A stretch of DNA of 34,910 bases from the NCBI GenBank assembly GCA_947498315.1, contig CANMLD010000020.1, forward strand, positions 1-34,910, given 5' to 3'. Positions 1-8,909 of this stretch are shown here, in pieces; position 1 is the first letter of the stretch, and each line of letters opens with the position of its first letter. The notes below the pieces were generated by a model. That model was not told the origin of the DNA and ran no database searches. It saw only the letters and a program-made list of their open reading frames with translations. This DNA is from Pseudomonadota bacterium. GTDB lineage: Bacteria; Myxococcota_A; UBA9042; GCA-2863065. Both the position numbers and the translations under genes were made by a program.

Positions 1-386
1 TCGCCCTCCTCGCCGGGCGCTTCGCTTTGCCCGCCTCCGGGGGGCTCCGGCTGACACTTGACGAGCCCTGCGCTCGCCAGATGGCGATATGTGCTTGGAG
101 GTCCAGCATGTTCCGGCTCATGGGAGGGAGGGCCCGGACCGGGATGGCGAATTCGTCACGAAATCGACAGCGTGGGCTTGACGGGATTTCGAACCTCCAC
201 AAATGCCCCCAGAAGCCTCTAAACGTGGTCGAGGCGACGAAAACGGCGGAATGGGTCGCGAAGGGGCCTTGTGGGCGGCCGGAGGGGCCGTCTCGGACGT
301 CCGGGTGCCGATATGTCGCTTTGGGTGAAAATGCGCTGAAAATCGGTGTGTTACACTCATTCAGCAAGCCCCCCAGGAGGTCCCAG
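1..386. other. Left-edge stretch without a recognisable gene
   Basis: I find no convincing gene in these 386 bases. Open frames run through it on both strands, but their translations are low-complexity Arg/Pro/Ser strings with no family resemblance. The last bases hold a strong Shine-Dalgarno sequence (AGGAGG at 375-380), six bases before the ATG of the HNH remnant at 387. A short interrupted palindrome, GTGT-T-ACAC, lies near 347-356 and could belong to its old promoter. The first ~50 bases could be the tail of an upstream gene, but no frame is recognisable. Confidence 0.5.
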
Positions 387-1560
387 ATGAGTGTCGAAGC
401 CCCCACCGTCACCCGCGTTCACCTTCGCAAGCGTCTCTCGGATTCGGAGCTCTCGGTCGAGCTCGCCGCCACTGCCCGTCGTGAGCGCGCGGCCCTCGCG
501 GCGCTCCTCGGCTACCTCGGTCAGTTCGACGAACGGAAGGTCTATGCGGCCGCGGGCTTCAGCTCGCGTGCTTCACCTCGACCACCGCATACGCCGTCCA
601 CCATTTCGGCTGGTCCGAGGCGTCGTCGTGGAGCTGTACCCAGGCGAGCGCATCCAGGCGGCTCGACTCTGCGTCCGATTCCCGGTGTTGCTCGGCGTCA
701 TTGCAGACGGCGGGCTTCACCTCTCGGGCGTCTGCATGCTCGCGCCCATCACGAACGACGAGACGCTCCCGCGCATCCTCGCCGACGCGCCCGGGCTGAA
801 GCGGTGGGAGCTCCAGATGTACATCGACGCGCTGCGCCGGGAACGGACGCCGACAGAGCCGCTGCCGCCTTCGCCGCCTCTCCAACTCGACCTGAGCGTC
901 GTCGAGACAACGAACGCGGAGGCCGATCGCTACGGCGCCGCCCCGGTCGCCCGGCCGGCGCCCGAGCCGCCTGACCCGCGTTGGCGTCGGCCGCTCCTGC
1001 CGCCCCCGCGATCCGCGACGACTCACGCACTCGGTGTGAAGGTCGACGCCGCCTTCGAGGGCACTCTCGCCCGCGCCCGCGCGCTCCTCGCGCACACCGA
1101 CGCGGGTCGGGACGACGCCGTCCTGCTGAAGCGCGCCCTCGACCTGCTCATCGAAACCGAGCAACGGCGGCGCTTTGGCTCCACGTCGTCGCGCTCCCGG
1201 GCGGGAGGCTCCACCCCGAAGGCTCGAAGCGAGCGGAGGGCCGTGCCCGTCGTCGTCCGAAACGAGGTCTTCGTCCGCGACGGCGGACGCTGCACCTTCA
1301 CGAGCGACGACGGTCACGTCTGCGGCTCGGACTACCTAATCCAGCTCCACCACCCCGCAGGCCTCGCGCGTCCACGACGCTTCCGGTGGCTCACCGCCGC
1401 AGAATGGCCCGATAGGGCCACTCTGCGAATGAGCCCGCTTTCGCCACCCGAAACGCCGTGGCCATCGCGAGTACAGTCGATTGGCCGTCGAGGCCAATCG
1501 GCGGGAGGGCGACTTCGCAGCACCTCCGGCCGACGATTCAGGGCTATCTGCGCGATGACC
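387..1560 (+). pseudogene. Decayed HNH endonuclease gene
   Basis: This is the remnant of a DUF222-like/HNH endonuclease of the type common in myxobacteria. Translation starts well at ATG 387 behind AGGAGG and reads a normal N-terminus (LSDSELSVELAATARRERAA, then YAAAGFSS) in one frame to about 570. The expected continuation (TTAYAVHHFGWSE) is in a second frame. From about 628 a third frame carries VVVELY, RFPVLLGVIADGGLHLSGVC and the HNH core (VRDGGRCTFTS, then QLHHP) to about 1370. The conserved Gly-Gly/Leu-Cys segment (ASGGSPP, then LCE) is again in another frame and meets a TGA at 1430-1432. At least three frameshifts plus a stop make a functional product very unlikely. Neighbouring genes are intact, so assembly error is a less likely cause than real decay. 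Confidence 0.8.
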
Positions 1561-1756
1561 GCATGGTGGCCGACCACGTCCGGCGCGATGGAACAGCGCT
1601 TACGCCATCAGACGGTCGGGTCGAACCAGTCCTCGATATCAGGTCCGTTGGCCTGAAGCGAGGGCGTGCGGTTGCGGGTCGGGTCTGCGAGCGTTAAGCT
1701 CCCGCGCTCGAAAGCTGCCGCTGGCCCAGCCAGCGTCACTCACGCAGGAGAACACG

Positions 1757-3292
1757 GTGATCCTCTTCGGATTCGATCCCTCGAAAGCCATGGTGGGCCT
1801 CATGGGGCTCTTCTTCGCGCTCGGCTATACGGTCGCCAAAGTCGCTGATAGGGCCGACCCGCGTCAGATCGGTGCGGCTCCTACTGCGGCGGCACCCATG
1901 GCTGCGGCGCCTGTCGTCGTGCCTGCCGCCGCTCCGGCTCCCGCGGCTGCCGCTGCGCCGGTCGCTGCACCGGCTCCCGCGCCCGCGCCCGTCGTCGCTG
2001 CGGCGCCCGTCGCACCGCCCCCGGTATCACCTCCGCCGGCTGCCCCTCCGCCGGCTGCCCCTCCGCCGGCTGCCCCTCCGCCGGCTGTCCCGGCCACCCC
2101 GCCGCCCGCCGCGCCTGCCGCCGCACCCGCGCAACCACCGGCCGACCCGAACCAGGTCTGGAAGGTGTCCGTTCGCGCGGAAGACGCGCAGTTCGGCCCG
2201 GAAGACGCTCCCGCGACTGTGGTGCTCTTCTCGTCCTTCGGCTGCTCGCCCTGCACGCCCTTCGCCGAGGCCCGAACGAAGCTGAAAGAGAAATTCGGCG
2301 ACAAGGTGCGCCTCGTCTGGAAGCACAAGGTCGTGCCGGCGCAGCACCCGGACGCCATCGCCGCCTCGACCGCGTCGCTGGCGGCCAAGAACCAGGGCAA
2401 GTTCTGGGAATACCACGACAAGCTCTTCGCGACTCAGGCGCTCGACCCGGCCAGCCTCGAGCAGCACGCGAAAGACCTCGCGCTCGACCTCGACAAGTTC
2501 AAGGCCGACATGGCGTCCCCCGCGCTGCGTGGTCAAGCACTGACCGACGCGCTCCTCGCGAATGAAGTCGCGGCACACAGTATGCCAAACGTGCTGGTGA
2601 ACGGCGTCCGCATGGCCGGCGACAAGTCGGTGGACAACATGATGACCGTCGTCGAGGCCCAGCTCGCCAGGGCGGAGGCGGCCATCAAGGGTGGCGCTGA
2701 CGCCAAGACCTACTACGACAAGGCAGTGTCTAGCGGGAAGACCTTCCCGCAGATGGACCCCGTCAAGATCACGGTCAGCGACGTGAACACGCCCATCCTC
2801 GGCAAGAAAGACGCGCCCATTACGGTGACGGCTTTCGAAGACTTCGAGTGCCCCTTCTGCGCCCAGATCGCGCCTGCCATCAAGGCCTTCCACTACGCGA
2901 ACCCCGATCAGGTGCGCATCCTCTACAAGTTCACGCCGCTGCGGGACATCCACCCGAAGGCGCAGCTCGCTTGCGAAGCCGCGGCGGAAGCCGAAGCGCA
3001 GGGTAAGTTCTGGGAATACAAGGACGCGCTCTATCAGAACCAGAAGGCCCTCGACCGGGCCGACCTCGAGCGCTATGCCGAGCAGCTCGGCCTCGACATG
3101 GCCGCGTTCAAGGCGGCGCTCGACACCGGCAAGCACAAAGCGACCATCGACGCCCACCTCGCGGAAGCGGGTCGCGCCCAGGTGAGCGGCACGCCCTCCA
3201 TCTACATCAATGGGCAGAAGTACCAAGGTCCACGCGGCTATCCGCCCGAGGGCATGGAGGCCATCGCGCGCGCCTACTTCGGGATGAAGTAG
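1757..3292 (+). CDS. Membrane-anchored protein with two DsbA-like thioredoxin domains
   Basis: A 511-residue protein starting at GTG 1757, preceded by GGAGA. Residues ~10-30 form one hydrophobic segment, best read as a signal anchor, so the rest should be periplasmic. An Ala/Pro-rich linker (~40-130) follows, including four PPAAP-type repeats. Two DsbA/DSBA-like thioredoxin domains come next. The first has a CSPC active site at residues 163-166 and a Met-Pro cis-proline loop (SMPNVLVNG). The second has CPFC at 365-368 and SGTPSIYING. Both pairs of cysteines are intact, so both domains should be redox active in disulfide formation, isomerisation or delivery. Single-domain relatives are roughly half this length, and the tandem layout suggests internal duplication. 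The helicase gene follows nine bases downstream, probably only as a transcriptional neighbour. Confidence 0.9.
   Translation: MILFGFDPSKAMVGLMGLFFALGYTVAKVADRADPRQIGAAPTAAAPMAAAPVVVPAAAPAPAAAAAPVAAPAPAPAPVVAAAPVAPPPVSPPPAAPPPAAPPPAAPPPAVPATPPPAAPAAAPAQPPADPNQVWKVSVRAEDAQFGPEDAPATVVLFSSFGCSPCTPFAEARTKLKEKFGDKVRLVWKHKVVPAQHPDAIAASTASLAAKNQGKFWEYHDKLFATQALDPASLEQHAKDLALDLDKFKADMASPALRGQALTDALLANEVAAHSMPNVLVNGVRMAGDKSVDNMMTVVEAQLARAEAAIKGGADAKTYYDKAVSSGKTFPQMDPVKITVSDVNTPILGKKDAPITVTAFEDFECPFCAQIAPAIKAFHYANPDQVRILYKFTPLRDIHPKAQLACEAAAEAEAQGKFWEYKDALYQNQKALDRADLERYAEQLGLDMAAFKAALDTGKHKATIDAHLAEAGRAQVSGTPSIYINGQKYQGPRGYPPEGMEAIARAYFGMK
2031..2090 (+). repeat. Four 15-bp in-frame tandem repeats in the linker of the DsbA-like gene
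   Basis: The unit CTCCGCCGGCTGCCC occurs four times head to tail, the last copy with one substitution. Each copy adds five residues of PPAAP type to the periplasmic linker. Its length is a multiple of three, so copy-number change keeps the frame. Confidence 0.9.
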
Positions 3293-3301
3293 CGAGCCGC
3301 C

Positions 3302-6300
3302 GTGCCGCCACTTCCGGGCTCGCCGGGGCCATCCTCACGAGCCCGTATCGACGAGGTTCTACGCTATTGGCTCCTCATGATTCGTCACGAGGAGGCGCTG
3401 GCGGCGACGATAAAATCGGCCCCACCGGCCCCGGAAAGCGGCGTCCCGAACCTCCTCGATCCGTCACGAGGGCAGACCTACTTCAAGCTCCCTCCCGAAA
3501 AGAGCGACAGTGGGCAGGCCGAGCTTCTGAGCGTGCTCTTGCGCGAGAAGCGCCTCCACACGCTGCCGCTCACGGGCGACCGCGTCCCCTTCTTCGAGCA
3601 CTGGCTGCAGAACCAATATCGCCGGCAACGCTTCGCGAAGGGCGAGACCGACGCGCTCGGCGAGGTCCTCATCGGCTTCCCGACCTTGTACTCGTCACGG
3701 CGGGGCGAGCTCGCGACCTTGCTCCGCTTTCCAGCCGAGAAGCTGCGTTTCCTCACCGAGACTGGTGAGGAGTTCGTGCCGCCCAAGCGCCGAGCGCGGG
3801 AGAACAAGCTGCTCCCGCCACCGCCCATCACGCTCGAACTCCTGCTCCCGGAGCTCGACGTCGAGGTGCCCTACGCCGTCGACGAGAACGCGCTCTCCCG
3901 GCTGCTCGGCTGTCAGGAGGAGCAGGTCGGGATGTTGGCCCGCTATCTTCGCGACGACGGTCCGCACACACCGCGCGACGTCATCAGCGCTGTCCTGCGG
4001 CTTCTGAACGCGTCGCCCGAGGTTGAGATTAGCCGCACGGCGTGGTTTGACGAAGGACCCGACCCGCTCGCGAGCCCAGACGACGCCGACTCCGTCGCTC
4101 ACGATTGGCTGAGGGTCCTGTCGGCGGCCGTGGATCGTCGCGCGATAGCGCTCGTGCGGAGCTTCCCGCTCGGCCTCGTCTGGGATGGCGGTGCTGTCTA
4201 TGCGACGCATCATTTGCAGCGAGATTTTGAGGATTTGCTCGACGGCCTCGACATCGACCTGAACGCGCCGCTCGGTCGCTATCTCACAATGCGCCCCGGC
4301 GGCATCGCGAAGGCGTCGCACTACGGCCACACCGGCAAAGCGCCGACGCCCGACCAGCGCGCCGTGGCCGACCGCTTCCTCGGCTCGACGCTGACGGTCG
4401 CCGAAGGCCCGCCGGGCACGGGCAAGACGGCGCTCATCTTGAACCTCGCGGCCCACACGCTCATCGAGCAGTGGTCGAAAGTCACGGGGGACGACGACCC
4501 GCCTGAAGCGCCGCTCCTCCTCGTCACGTCGACCAACAACCGCGCGGTCGACAACGTCACTGACGCACTCGCGCTCGAACCGGGCCCTGATCGGTTGCCG
4601 CTCGCCCTTCGTGTCGGCAGCCGTGTCGTGCTGGCGACGACCACCCGTGACTTGCTCGAGCGCACCCTCGTGTGGCTCGAGACGACACCGAAGCCGGACG
4701 CGGCGTCGGCCGCCGAGATACGGCGCGACTTCCGCCAGCGCATTGCCGACATCCGCGACGCCATGAAGCCCGTGCGCGCGGCGCGGGCTGCCGACGAGAC
4801 GATGAAGGAGCTCCATCAGGAGCGACTCGAGCTCGAAGAGCGCCTCGTAGTGGCCGATCGCGCCCGAGCCGATCGCGACCGCGAACGCGGCTCCGCCCTG
4901 CCGGGCGACGCGGACGCGAGCCTCGTAGCGGAGTGCCTGCTGTGGGTGCGCAGCGCGTCCCGTGCCGCGTCGAAGGCCCTCCGTCGCCACGTCCGCTTCA
5001 GTGAGAAGCCGCGCGTGGACAACCCGCTCGCTCCGGCGGACCTCGACCGCGCCATGAAGTCGTGGGCCGAGGTGTGGTCTGCTGTCCCCGAGCCGGGCCG
5101 GGAGCTCTTGGAATCGTGCGGCTTGTTGCTGCTGCCCGACCCCCCCGACGACGAAGCGACCGGCGACGAGTGGCACGAGGCCTTCGAGTCTTTGGACGAC
5201 CTGTTCGACGACGCCACGCACGACCTACAGGGCCGGCTGACGGTCATCGACGTGAGCCGGGAGGACGACCCCGAGTTCTTGCGTGAGCGGCTCGACGCGG
5301 TCGACCTCCGCATCGCCGCGTTGAAGAGTGGCGGCGCGCCCATCGAGGTCCTCGAGAGCCATTTGCGGGCGACGCTCGACGAGCTCGAGAGCGGCCTCTT
5401 CGATCACGCGCGCCTCGTCCGGGAGCTGTGGGCTGCCGAGAACCGGGACCGCCTCGTCGACGCGGTTCGCCAGATCATCAAAGAGGTCGAGGGGCGCGGC
5501 TCATTGCGCACGCTCGCCGAGCGCGGCGGACCTTTCCGCGAGCTCCTGCGCCTGTTCCCGGTCTGGGGCTGCACGCTCCTGTCCATCGCCAACGTCTTCC
5601 CGGCCACCCCACGCAGCATCGCGCGCGTCGTCGTCGATGAAGCCGGGCAGGTCCATCCTGCACACGTCGTCTCGGCGCTCTATCGAGCCGAGCAGGCACT
5701 CATCGTCGGCGACACGAACCAGCTCGAGCCGGTCGTCGAGGTCGACGCGCGAGAGGAGGCCCGCGTCATCCGGCGCGCCCGTGGACAGCTCGACCTCGCT
5801 CGACTCGAGCCCTTCCGGACGCTCTCGACGCGGCTCACCTCAGCCCAATCGCTCGGTCGCCTCGCCGTGAAGAACGTGCCGCGCCTGCGAGACCACTTTC
5901 GCTGCCAACCCGAGATCATCGCCATCTCGAACCGCCTCTGCGACTACGACCTGCGGATCCACACCGAGCCCGGTTCCCTGCACTGGATCGCCCCGCGCCT
6001 GAAGACCCCGGTCCTTGGCGTCCACGTCACCGGCCTTCAGGAGTCCTTCCTCGGCTCCTGGCGCAACCCGGCCGAGTGCCGCACCGCCATCGCGCTGGCT
6101 CAGGACCTCATCCACCACGGCGTGAGCCCCAGCCAGATCGCGCTCCTCACCCCTTATCGCGGCCAGCTACGGGCCCTTCGCGACGGCCTGAGGGCCGCCG
6201 GCCTGCCTTTCGACGACGGCGACACCGAGCTCGAGAACCCCCAGGGCAACCTCTTCGGCGGCTTTCAGGCCGGCACCATAACGACCGGCACGGTCCACCG

Positions 6301-6514
6301 CTTCCAGGGCGGCGAACGCGACGTCGTCATCTTCTCTGCCGTGGTCACTGAAGACCGATCTTTACCCTTCCTGAACCAGCGCAAGAACCTGGTGAACGTC
6401 GCGGTCTCGCGCGCCCGGCTCCACTTCGTCCTCATCGGCCACGGCGACGTCCTGGCGCGTGGCCCCGTGACGGCGGAGCTCGTGCGATCGGTGCCGGAGG
6501 GGAGTTGGCTCTAA
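3302..6514 (+). CDS. UPF1-like superfamily 1 DNA/RNA helicase
   Basis: A 1070-residue SF1 helicase of the AAA_11/AAA_12 (UPF1/Dna2-like) type. Motif I is GPPGTGKT at residues 369-376, motif II is VVVDEAGQ (DEAG at 779-782), motif III resembles IVGDTNQLEPV, motif V is TGTVHRFQGGERDVVIF, and motif VI is NVAVSRAR at ~1032-1039. All residues needed for ATP hydrolysis appear present. About 400 residues separate motifs I and II. They are rich in Arg/Glu heptad-like sequence and probably form an inserted helical subdomain. The ~360 residues before motif I resemble no family I can name. GTG 3302 is the first in-frame start, nine bases after the preceding stop, with no clear Shine-Dalgarno, so the true start may be slightly downstream. 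The nucleic-acid substrate cannot be told. No nuclease motif was seen. Confidence 0.88.
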   Translation: MPPLPGSPGPSSRARIDEVLRYWLLMIRHEEALAATIKSAPPAPESGVPNLLDPSRGQTYFKLPPEKSDSGQAELLSVLLREKRLHTLPLTGDRVPFFEHWLQNQYRRQRFAKGETDALGEVLIGFPTLYSSRRGELATLLRFPAEKLRFLTETGEEFVPPKRRARENKLLPPPPITLELLLPELDVEVPYAVDENALSRLLGCQEEQVGMLARYLRDDGPHTPRDVISAVLRLLNASPEVEISRTAWFDEGPDPLASPDDADSVAHDWLRVLSAAVDRRAIALVRSFPLGLVWDGGAVYATHHLQRDFEDLLDGLDIDLNAPLGRYLTMRPGGIAKASHYGHTGKAPTPDQRAVADRFLGSTLTVAEGPPGTGKTALILNLAAHTLIEQWSKVTGDDDPPEAPLLLVTSTNNRAVDNVTDALALEPGPDRLPLALRVGSRVVLATTTRDLLERTLVWLETTPKPDAASAAEIRRDFRQRIADIRDAMKPVRAARAADETMKELHQERLELEERLVVADRARADRDRERGSALPGDADASLVAECLLWVRSASRAASKALRRHVRFSEKPRVDNPLAPADLDRAMKSWAEVWSAVPEPGRELLESCGLLLLPDPPDDEATGDEWHEAFESLDDLFDDATHDLQGRLTVIDVSREDDPEFLRERLDAVDLRIAALKSGGAPIEVLESHLRATLDELESGLFDHARLVRELWAAENRDRLVDAVRQIIKEVEGRGSLRTLAERGGPFRELLRLFPVWGCTLLSIANVFPATPRSIARVVVDEAGQVHPAHVVSALYRAEQALIVGDTNQLEPVVEVDAREEARVIRRARGQLDLARLEPFRTLSTRLTSAQSLGRLAVKNVPRLRDHFRCQPEIIAISNRLCDYDLRIHTEPGSLHWIAPRLKTPVLGVHVTGLQESFLGSWRNPAECRTAIALAQDLIHHGVSPSQIALLTPYRGQLRALRDGLRAAGLPFDDGDTELENPQGNLFGGFQAGTITTGTVHRFQGGERDVVIFSAVVTEDRSLPFLNQRKNLVNVAVSRARLHFVLIGHGDVLARGPVTAELVRSVPEGSWL

Positions 6515-6574
6515 GCCAGCTCGACCTCGAAAGATCGTTGGGTGAGATCGACGGGAAGGGACGCAAGTTCGAGA

Positions 6575-7669
6575 TTACGGCGACTCGGTACTCCTCATTC
6601 GCAGGAACAGCCTCTCCGCGAGCCCCGGATTCGACCCGTCCATCCGCCAAATGAAGCCGTCGAGCACATAGTGTGTCGCCTGAGGGACGCTCAGCAGCGG
6701 GATAGCGAGTAACGCGACGATGTCGCCGGTGGGGAGCCAGTCCTGGGCATTTAGGAACCAGGCGCCGTGTTCGTGCCAGACGAGGCCGTCCCAGAGCAGC
6801 TCTTCGGCGAAAGCGAGCGCGAGGACCAGCGCCAAGAAGGTCAAGGCGCGGCGGCCGAGGCGGGTGAGCGTCGGTGCCACGAGGCCGGGCTCGCGGACGC
6901 GGCGGTCCGTGACGTGCCAGACCAGCGCGAGATACGGGACGCCATGGAGCAGTACGTTCGTGAGCGTGTAGGTGAGGTCGCCGTTCAGGAGCACGATGCC
7001 GACGAGCCAGTTGGCCCACGTCGTCGCCATCACCAAATCTTTCATGGGGTTACGCGGACCCCGTAAGCGGCTGGCTAGCCACAGCAGCGCCGTCGCGCCA
7101 TAGACGGGCCATGCGAGCTGCATGATGGTGGCGTCGAGCGGGCCGGCGAAGTCGCCTTCGATGAACCAGTGGAAGGCGCGCGGGTTCGTGTGCCAGTCGA
7201 GGACGGGGACCGCCGTGCCGACCCAGACCGCGGCTTGATCGAGGCGCCGCGTGGTCGGGTCCCGCTCGCCGGCGGCGTGGCGGTAGAGCATGACCATGCC
7301 GACCTGTTGCTTGATGAAGTGGTGGACCGCGACGTAGGCGAGCGCCCGCCAGAACCACAGGGGATCGACGGCCACGAGCAGGAGCGAGGCGAACGCGATC
7401 GCTGTTGGGAGTCCGAAGTAGACCCAAGGCCGTCGGCGACGCTCGACCGGGTCGAGGTAGACGCGGTAGAGCGTGGACCAGACGTGGGCGACGTCGACGC
7501 CCACCACGATCAGGAGGAAGGCCCACGCGGGGGTCTCGGCGTGCTGAAGGCCGGTGCCGGCGAGGCCGAGGACCAGAACCAGCGGGACAATCCCGGGCGC
7601 GGCGATGAAGGCGAGGTCGAACGCGGGCGAGCGTAAGGTGGGGAAGGTCACGCGCCTGTCGCTGGTCAC
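6575..7669 (-). CDS. Multi-pass membrane protein of unknown function with conserved-looking histidines
   Basis: A 364-residue protein with about eight hydrophobic segments. The GTG start at 7669 overlaps the TGA of the patatin gene (GTGA), so translation is probably coupled. Histidines sit in or beside membrane segments: DVAHVWSTLYRV, AVHHFIKQQVGM, LLHGVPYLALVWHV and ATHYVLDGFIWRM. That pattern recalls membrane enzymes that bind metal through histidines, such as desaturase or hydroxylase-like folds, but I do not recognise the family and the classic HxxHH boxes are absent. It is the last gene of the slyD-apaG-patatin run and faces the helicase gene, with 60 bases between their ends and no strong terminator. 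Confidence 0.75.
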   Translation of the reverse strand: MTSDRRVTFPTLRSPAFDLAFIAAPGIVPLVLVLGLAGTGLQHAETPAWAFLLIVVGVDVAHVWSTLYRVYLDPVERRRRPWVYFGLPTAIAFASLLLVAVDPLWFWRALAYVAVHHFIKQQVGMVMLYRHAAGERDPTTRRLDQAAVWVGTAVPVLDWHTNPRAFHWFIEGDFAGPLDATIMQLAWPVYGATALLWLASRLRGPRNPMKDLVMATTWANWLVGIVLLNGDLTYTLTNVLLHGVPYLALVWHVTDRRVREPGLVAPTLTRLGRRALTFLALVLALAFAEELLWDGLVWHEHGAWFLNAQDWLPTGDIVALLAIPLLSVPQATHYVLDGFIWRMDGSNPGLAERLFLRMRSTESP

Positions 7670-8433
7670 AGGATGAGCGCGTCTCCGGACGCCGGGATGG
7701 GGCGCGAGAGCGCGGCCTCGAGCGCGCGGCGCGCGGTGGCGATGGCCGCCGGGCCCGCTTCGAGGCGGAAAGGCCCCACGCGCGGGAGGTCGTTCACCAC
7801 GACCGTGAGCATGGACTCGCGAGCCGCGTAGAGCGAGAGCCGCCGGATGTGGCGCCTGACTCGGGACCGGGTCGAGAGGTGGTGGTAGAGAACGCGGCGG
7901 CCGTGCGGCATGCCGTCGAGGCCGGAACGGTCGAGGACCCCGCCGTCGATATGCGGGCGGCCGTCGATGGCGACGGGGTGGAAGAGCCCCGGGAAGGTGC
8001 ACGAGGCGCGGATCGCGCGGGCGAGCGGGCCTTCCGTCACGACGTTGGTCTCGCGGCGCATCACGTCAAAGGTCGAGACTGCCAGTGGTCTCGCGCAGCT
8101 CTCGAAGTTCGCCGCGCCGAGCTCGCGTTCGAGGAGCGCCTCGAAGAGGGCCCCGCGCAGGAGGCCGAGACCCGGGCTCGGATCCCAGAAGTCTCCTCGG
8201 CGCACGCCGGTGAAGAGGCGCTCGAGCTCGCTCATGCGGCGTCCGCTGGCCCAGAAGCCCGCGACCATGGCGCCAGCGCTGGAGCCAGAGAGGCGTTCGG
8301 GTTCGAGCCCCGCGTCTTCGAGTGCCATGGCGAAGCCAGTGTGCGCGAAGAAGCCGAAGAATCCGGCCGAGAGCGTCAGGCCGTAGGGGGCCTCGGCCAG
8401 CCACTCGTGGAGAGTCGGGCGTGCTCTGCTCAA
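7666..8433 (-). CDS. Patatin-like phospholipase
   Basis: A 255-residue patatin-family hydrolase. The nucleophile elbow GSSAG is at residues 50-54 (Ser52), and the dyad aspartate is in HIDGGVLDRSG (Asp163). The glycine-rich oxyanion loop that usually reads GGGxRG is here SAGFFGFFAHTG, a divergent form. No signal peptide or membrane segment is seen, so it is probably cytoplasmic or membrane-peripheral and acts on acyl lipids. The start is TTG at 8433, overlapping the apaG stop (TTGA). A matching GTGA overlap at its 3' end links it to the membrane protein gene. The tight coupling suggests the two proteins work together, perhaps on a lipid, but that is inference. Confidence 0.88.
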   Translation of the reverse strand: MSRARPTLHEWLAEAPYGLTLSAGFFGFFAHTGFAMALEDAGLEPERLSGSSAGAMVAGFWASGRRMSELERLFTGVRRGDFWDPSPGLGLLRGALFEALLERELGAANFESCARPLAVSTFDVMRRETNVVTEGPLARAIRASCTFPGLFHPVAIDGRPHIDGGVLDRSGLDGMPHGRRVLYHHLSTRSRVRRHIRRLSLYAARESMLTVVVNDLPRVGPFRLEAGPAAIATARRALEAALSRPIPASGDALIL

Positions 8434-8843
8434 TTGACGGCGGTCGGGACGCGCAGGCTGAAGGGCGCGATCTGCGCACGGAAGGTCTCCGTGTCACCAG
8501 AGGTCACGCGGATCATGCCGTAGCTGCCTTCCATGGTCCCGAACTCGGTCCGGAGTGGGCAGAAGCTCGAGTACGAGTGGCTCTTGCCGGGAGCGATGGT
8601 GGGGGTCTCGCCCACCACGCCGACCCCTTCGACGCGTTGGGTGTCCCCAACGGCGTCTTTGATGACCCAGTGCCGGGTGAGCAGCTTCACGGCAGTGCGA
8701 CTGCGATTGACGATGGTCACCGTGTAGGAGAACAGGAACTGACGGTGCGACGGCGTCGACTGCTCCGGCACGTAGCGGGCTTCGACTCGGACGACGACGT
8801 CTTCCGTGATGGCTTCGGATCGGCCCGTGATCGTGTGGCTCAC
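8430..8843 (-). CDS. apaG: ApaG domain protein
   Basis: A 137-residue ApaG (DUF525) protein, a compact fibronectin-III-like beta fold of about 125-130 residues. Typical segments are present: HRQFLFSYTVTIVNRS, LLTRHWVIKDA, VEGVGVVGETPTIAPG and MEGSYGMI. ApaG is associated with metal (Co/Mg) tolerance in enterics, and the same domain binds partners in F-box proteins. Its biochemical role is unclear. I chose GTG 8843 because AGGAG lies seven bases upstream and the resulting length fits the family. An ATG 54 bases further upstream would add a basic tail unlike ApaG. It lies between slyD and the patatin gene and overlaps the latter. Confidence 0.92.
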   Translation of the reverse strand: MSHTITGRSEAITEDVVVRVEARYVPEQSTPSHRQFLFSYTVTIVNRSRTAVKLLTRHWVIKDAVGDTQRVEGVGVVGETPTIAPGKSHSYSSFCPLRTEFGTMEGSYGMIRVTSGDTETFRAQIAPFSLRVPTAVN

Positions 8844-8858
8844 GTCGGCTCCTGTGCT

Positions 8859-8886
8859 GCGGGGCCCGACTCTCGTCGGGCGCCGC
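8859..8886 (-). promoter_or_regulatory. Intercistronic hairpin between slyD and apaG
   Basis: A strong stem: GCCCGAC and GTCGGGC pair perfectly around the loop TCTC, extended past one G:G mismatch by four more pairs (GCGG/CCGC). It lies in the 66-base gap after slyD, just before the apaG ribosome-binding site. There is no T-run on the minus strand, so it is more likely an attenuator or mRNA-stability element than a full intrinsic terminator. Confidence 0.6.
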
Positions 8887-8909
8887 GGGTGGGGCATTTA
8901 GGGGGGAGA

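Noticed and set aside
181-200. GGGATTTCGAACC looks like a tRNA T-arm read on the minus strand.
   Set aside because: The bases flanking TTCGAAA do not form a five-pair stem, and no acceptor, D or anticodon arm is found nearby.
1405-1425. GGCCC-GATA-GGGCC hairpin near 1407-1420 as a terminator.
   Set aside because: It lies within the HNH remnant coding sequence and has no T-run.
2027-5221. Long minus-strand open frames opposite the DsbA-like and helicase genes.
   Set aside because: They are shadows caused by GC-rich codon use: Arg/Val/Glu-biased translations without motifs, opposite genes with clear families.
6575-7669. Brp/Blh-type carotene dioxygenase for the histidine-bearing membrane protein.
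   Set aside because: The histidine spacing and surrounding residues do not match that family as I know it.
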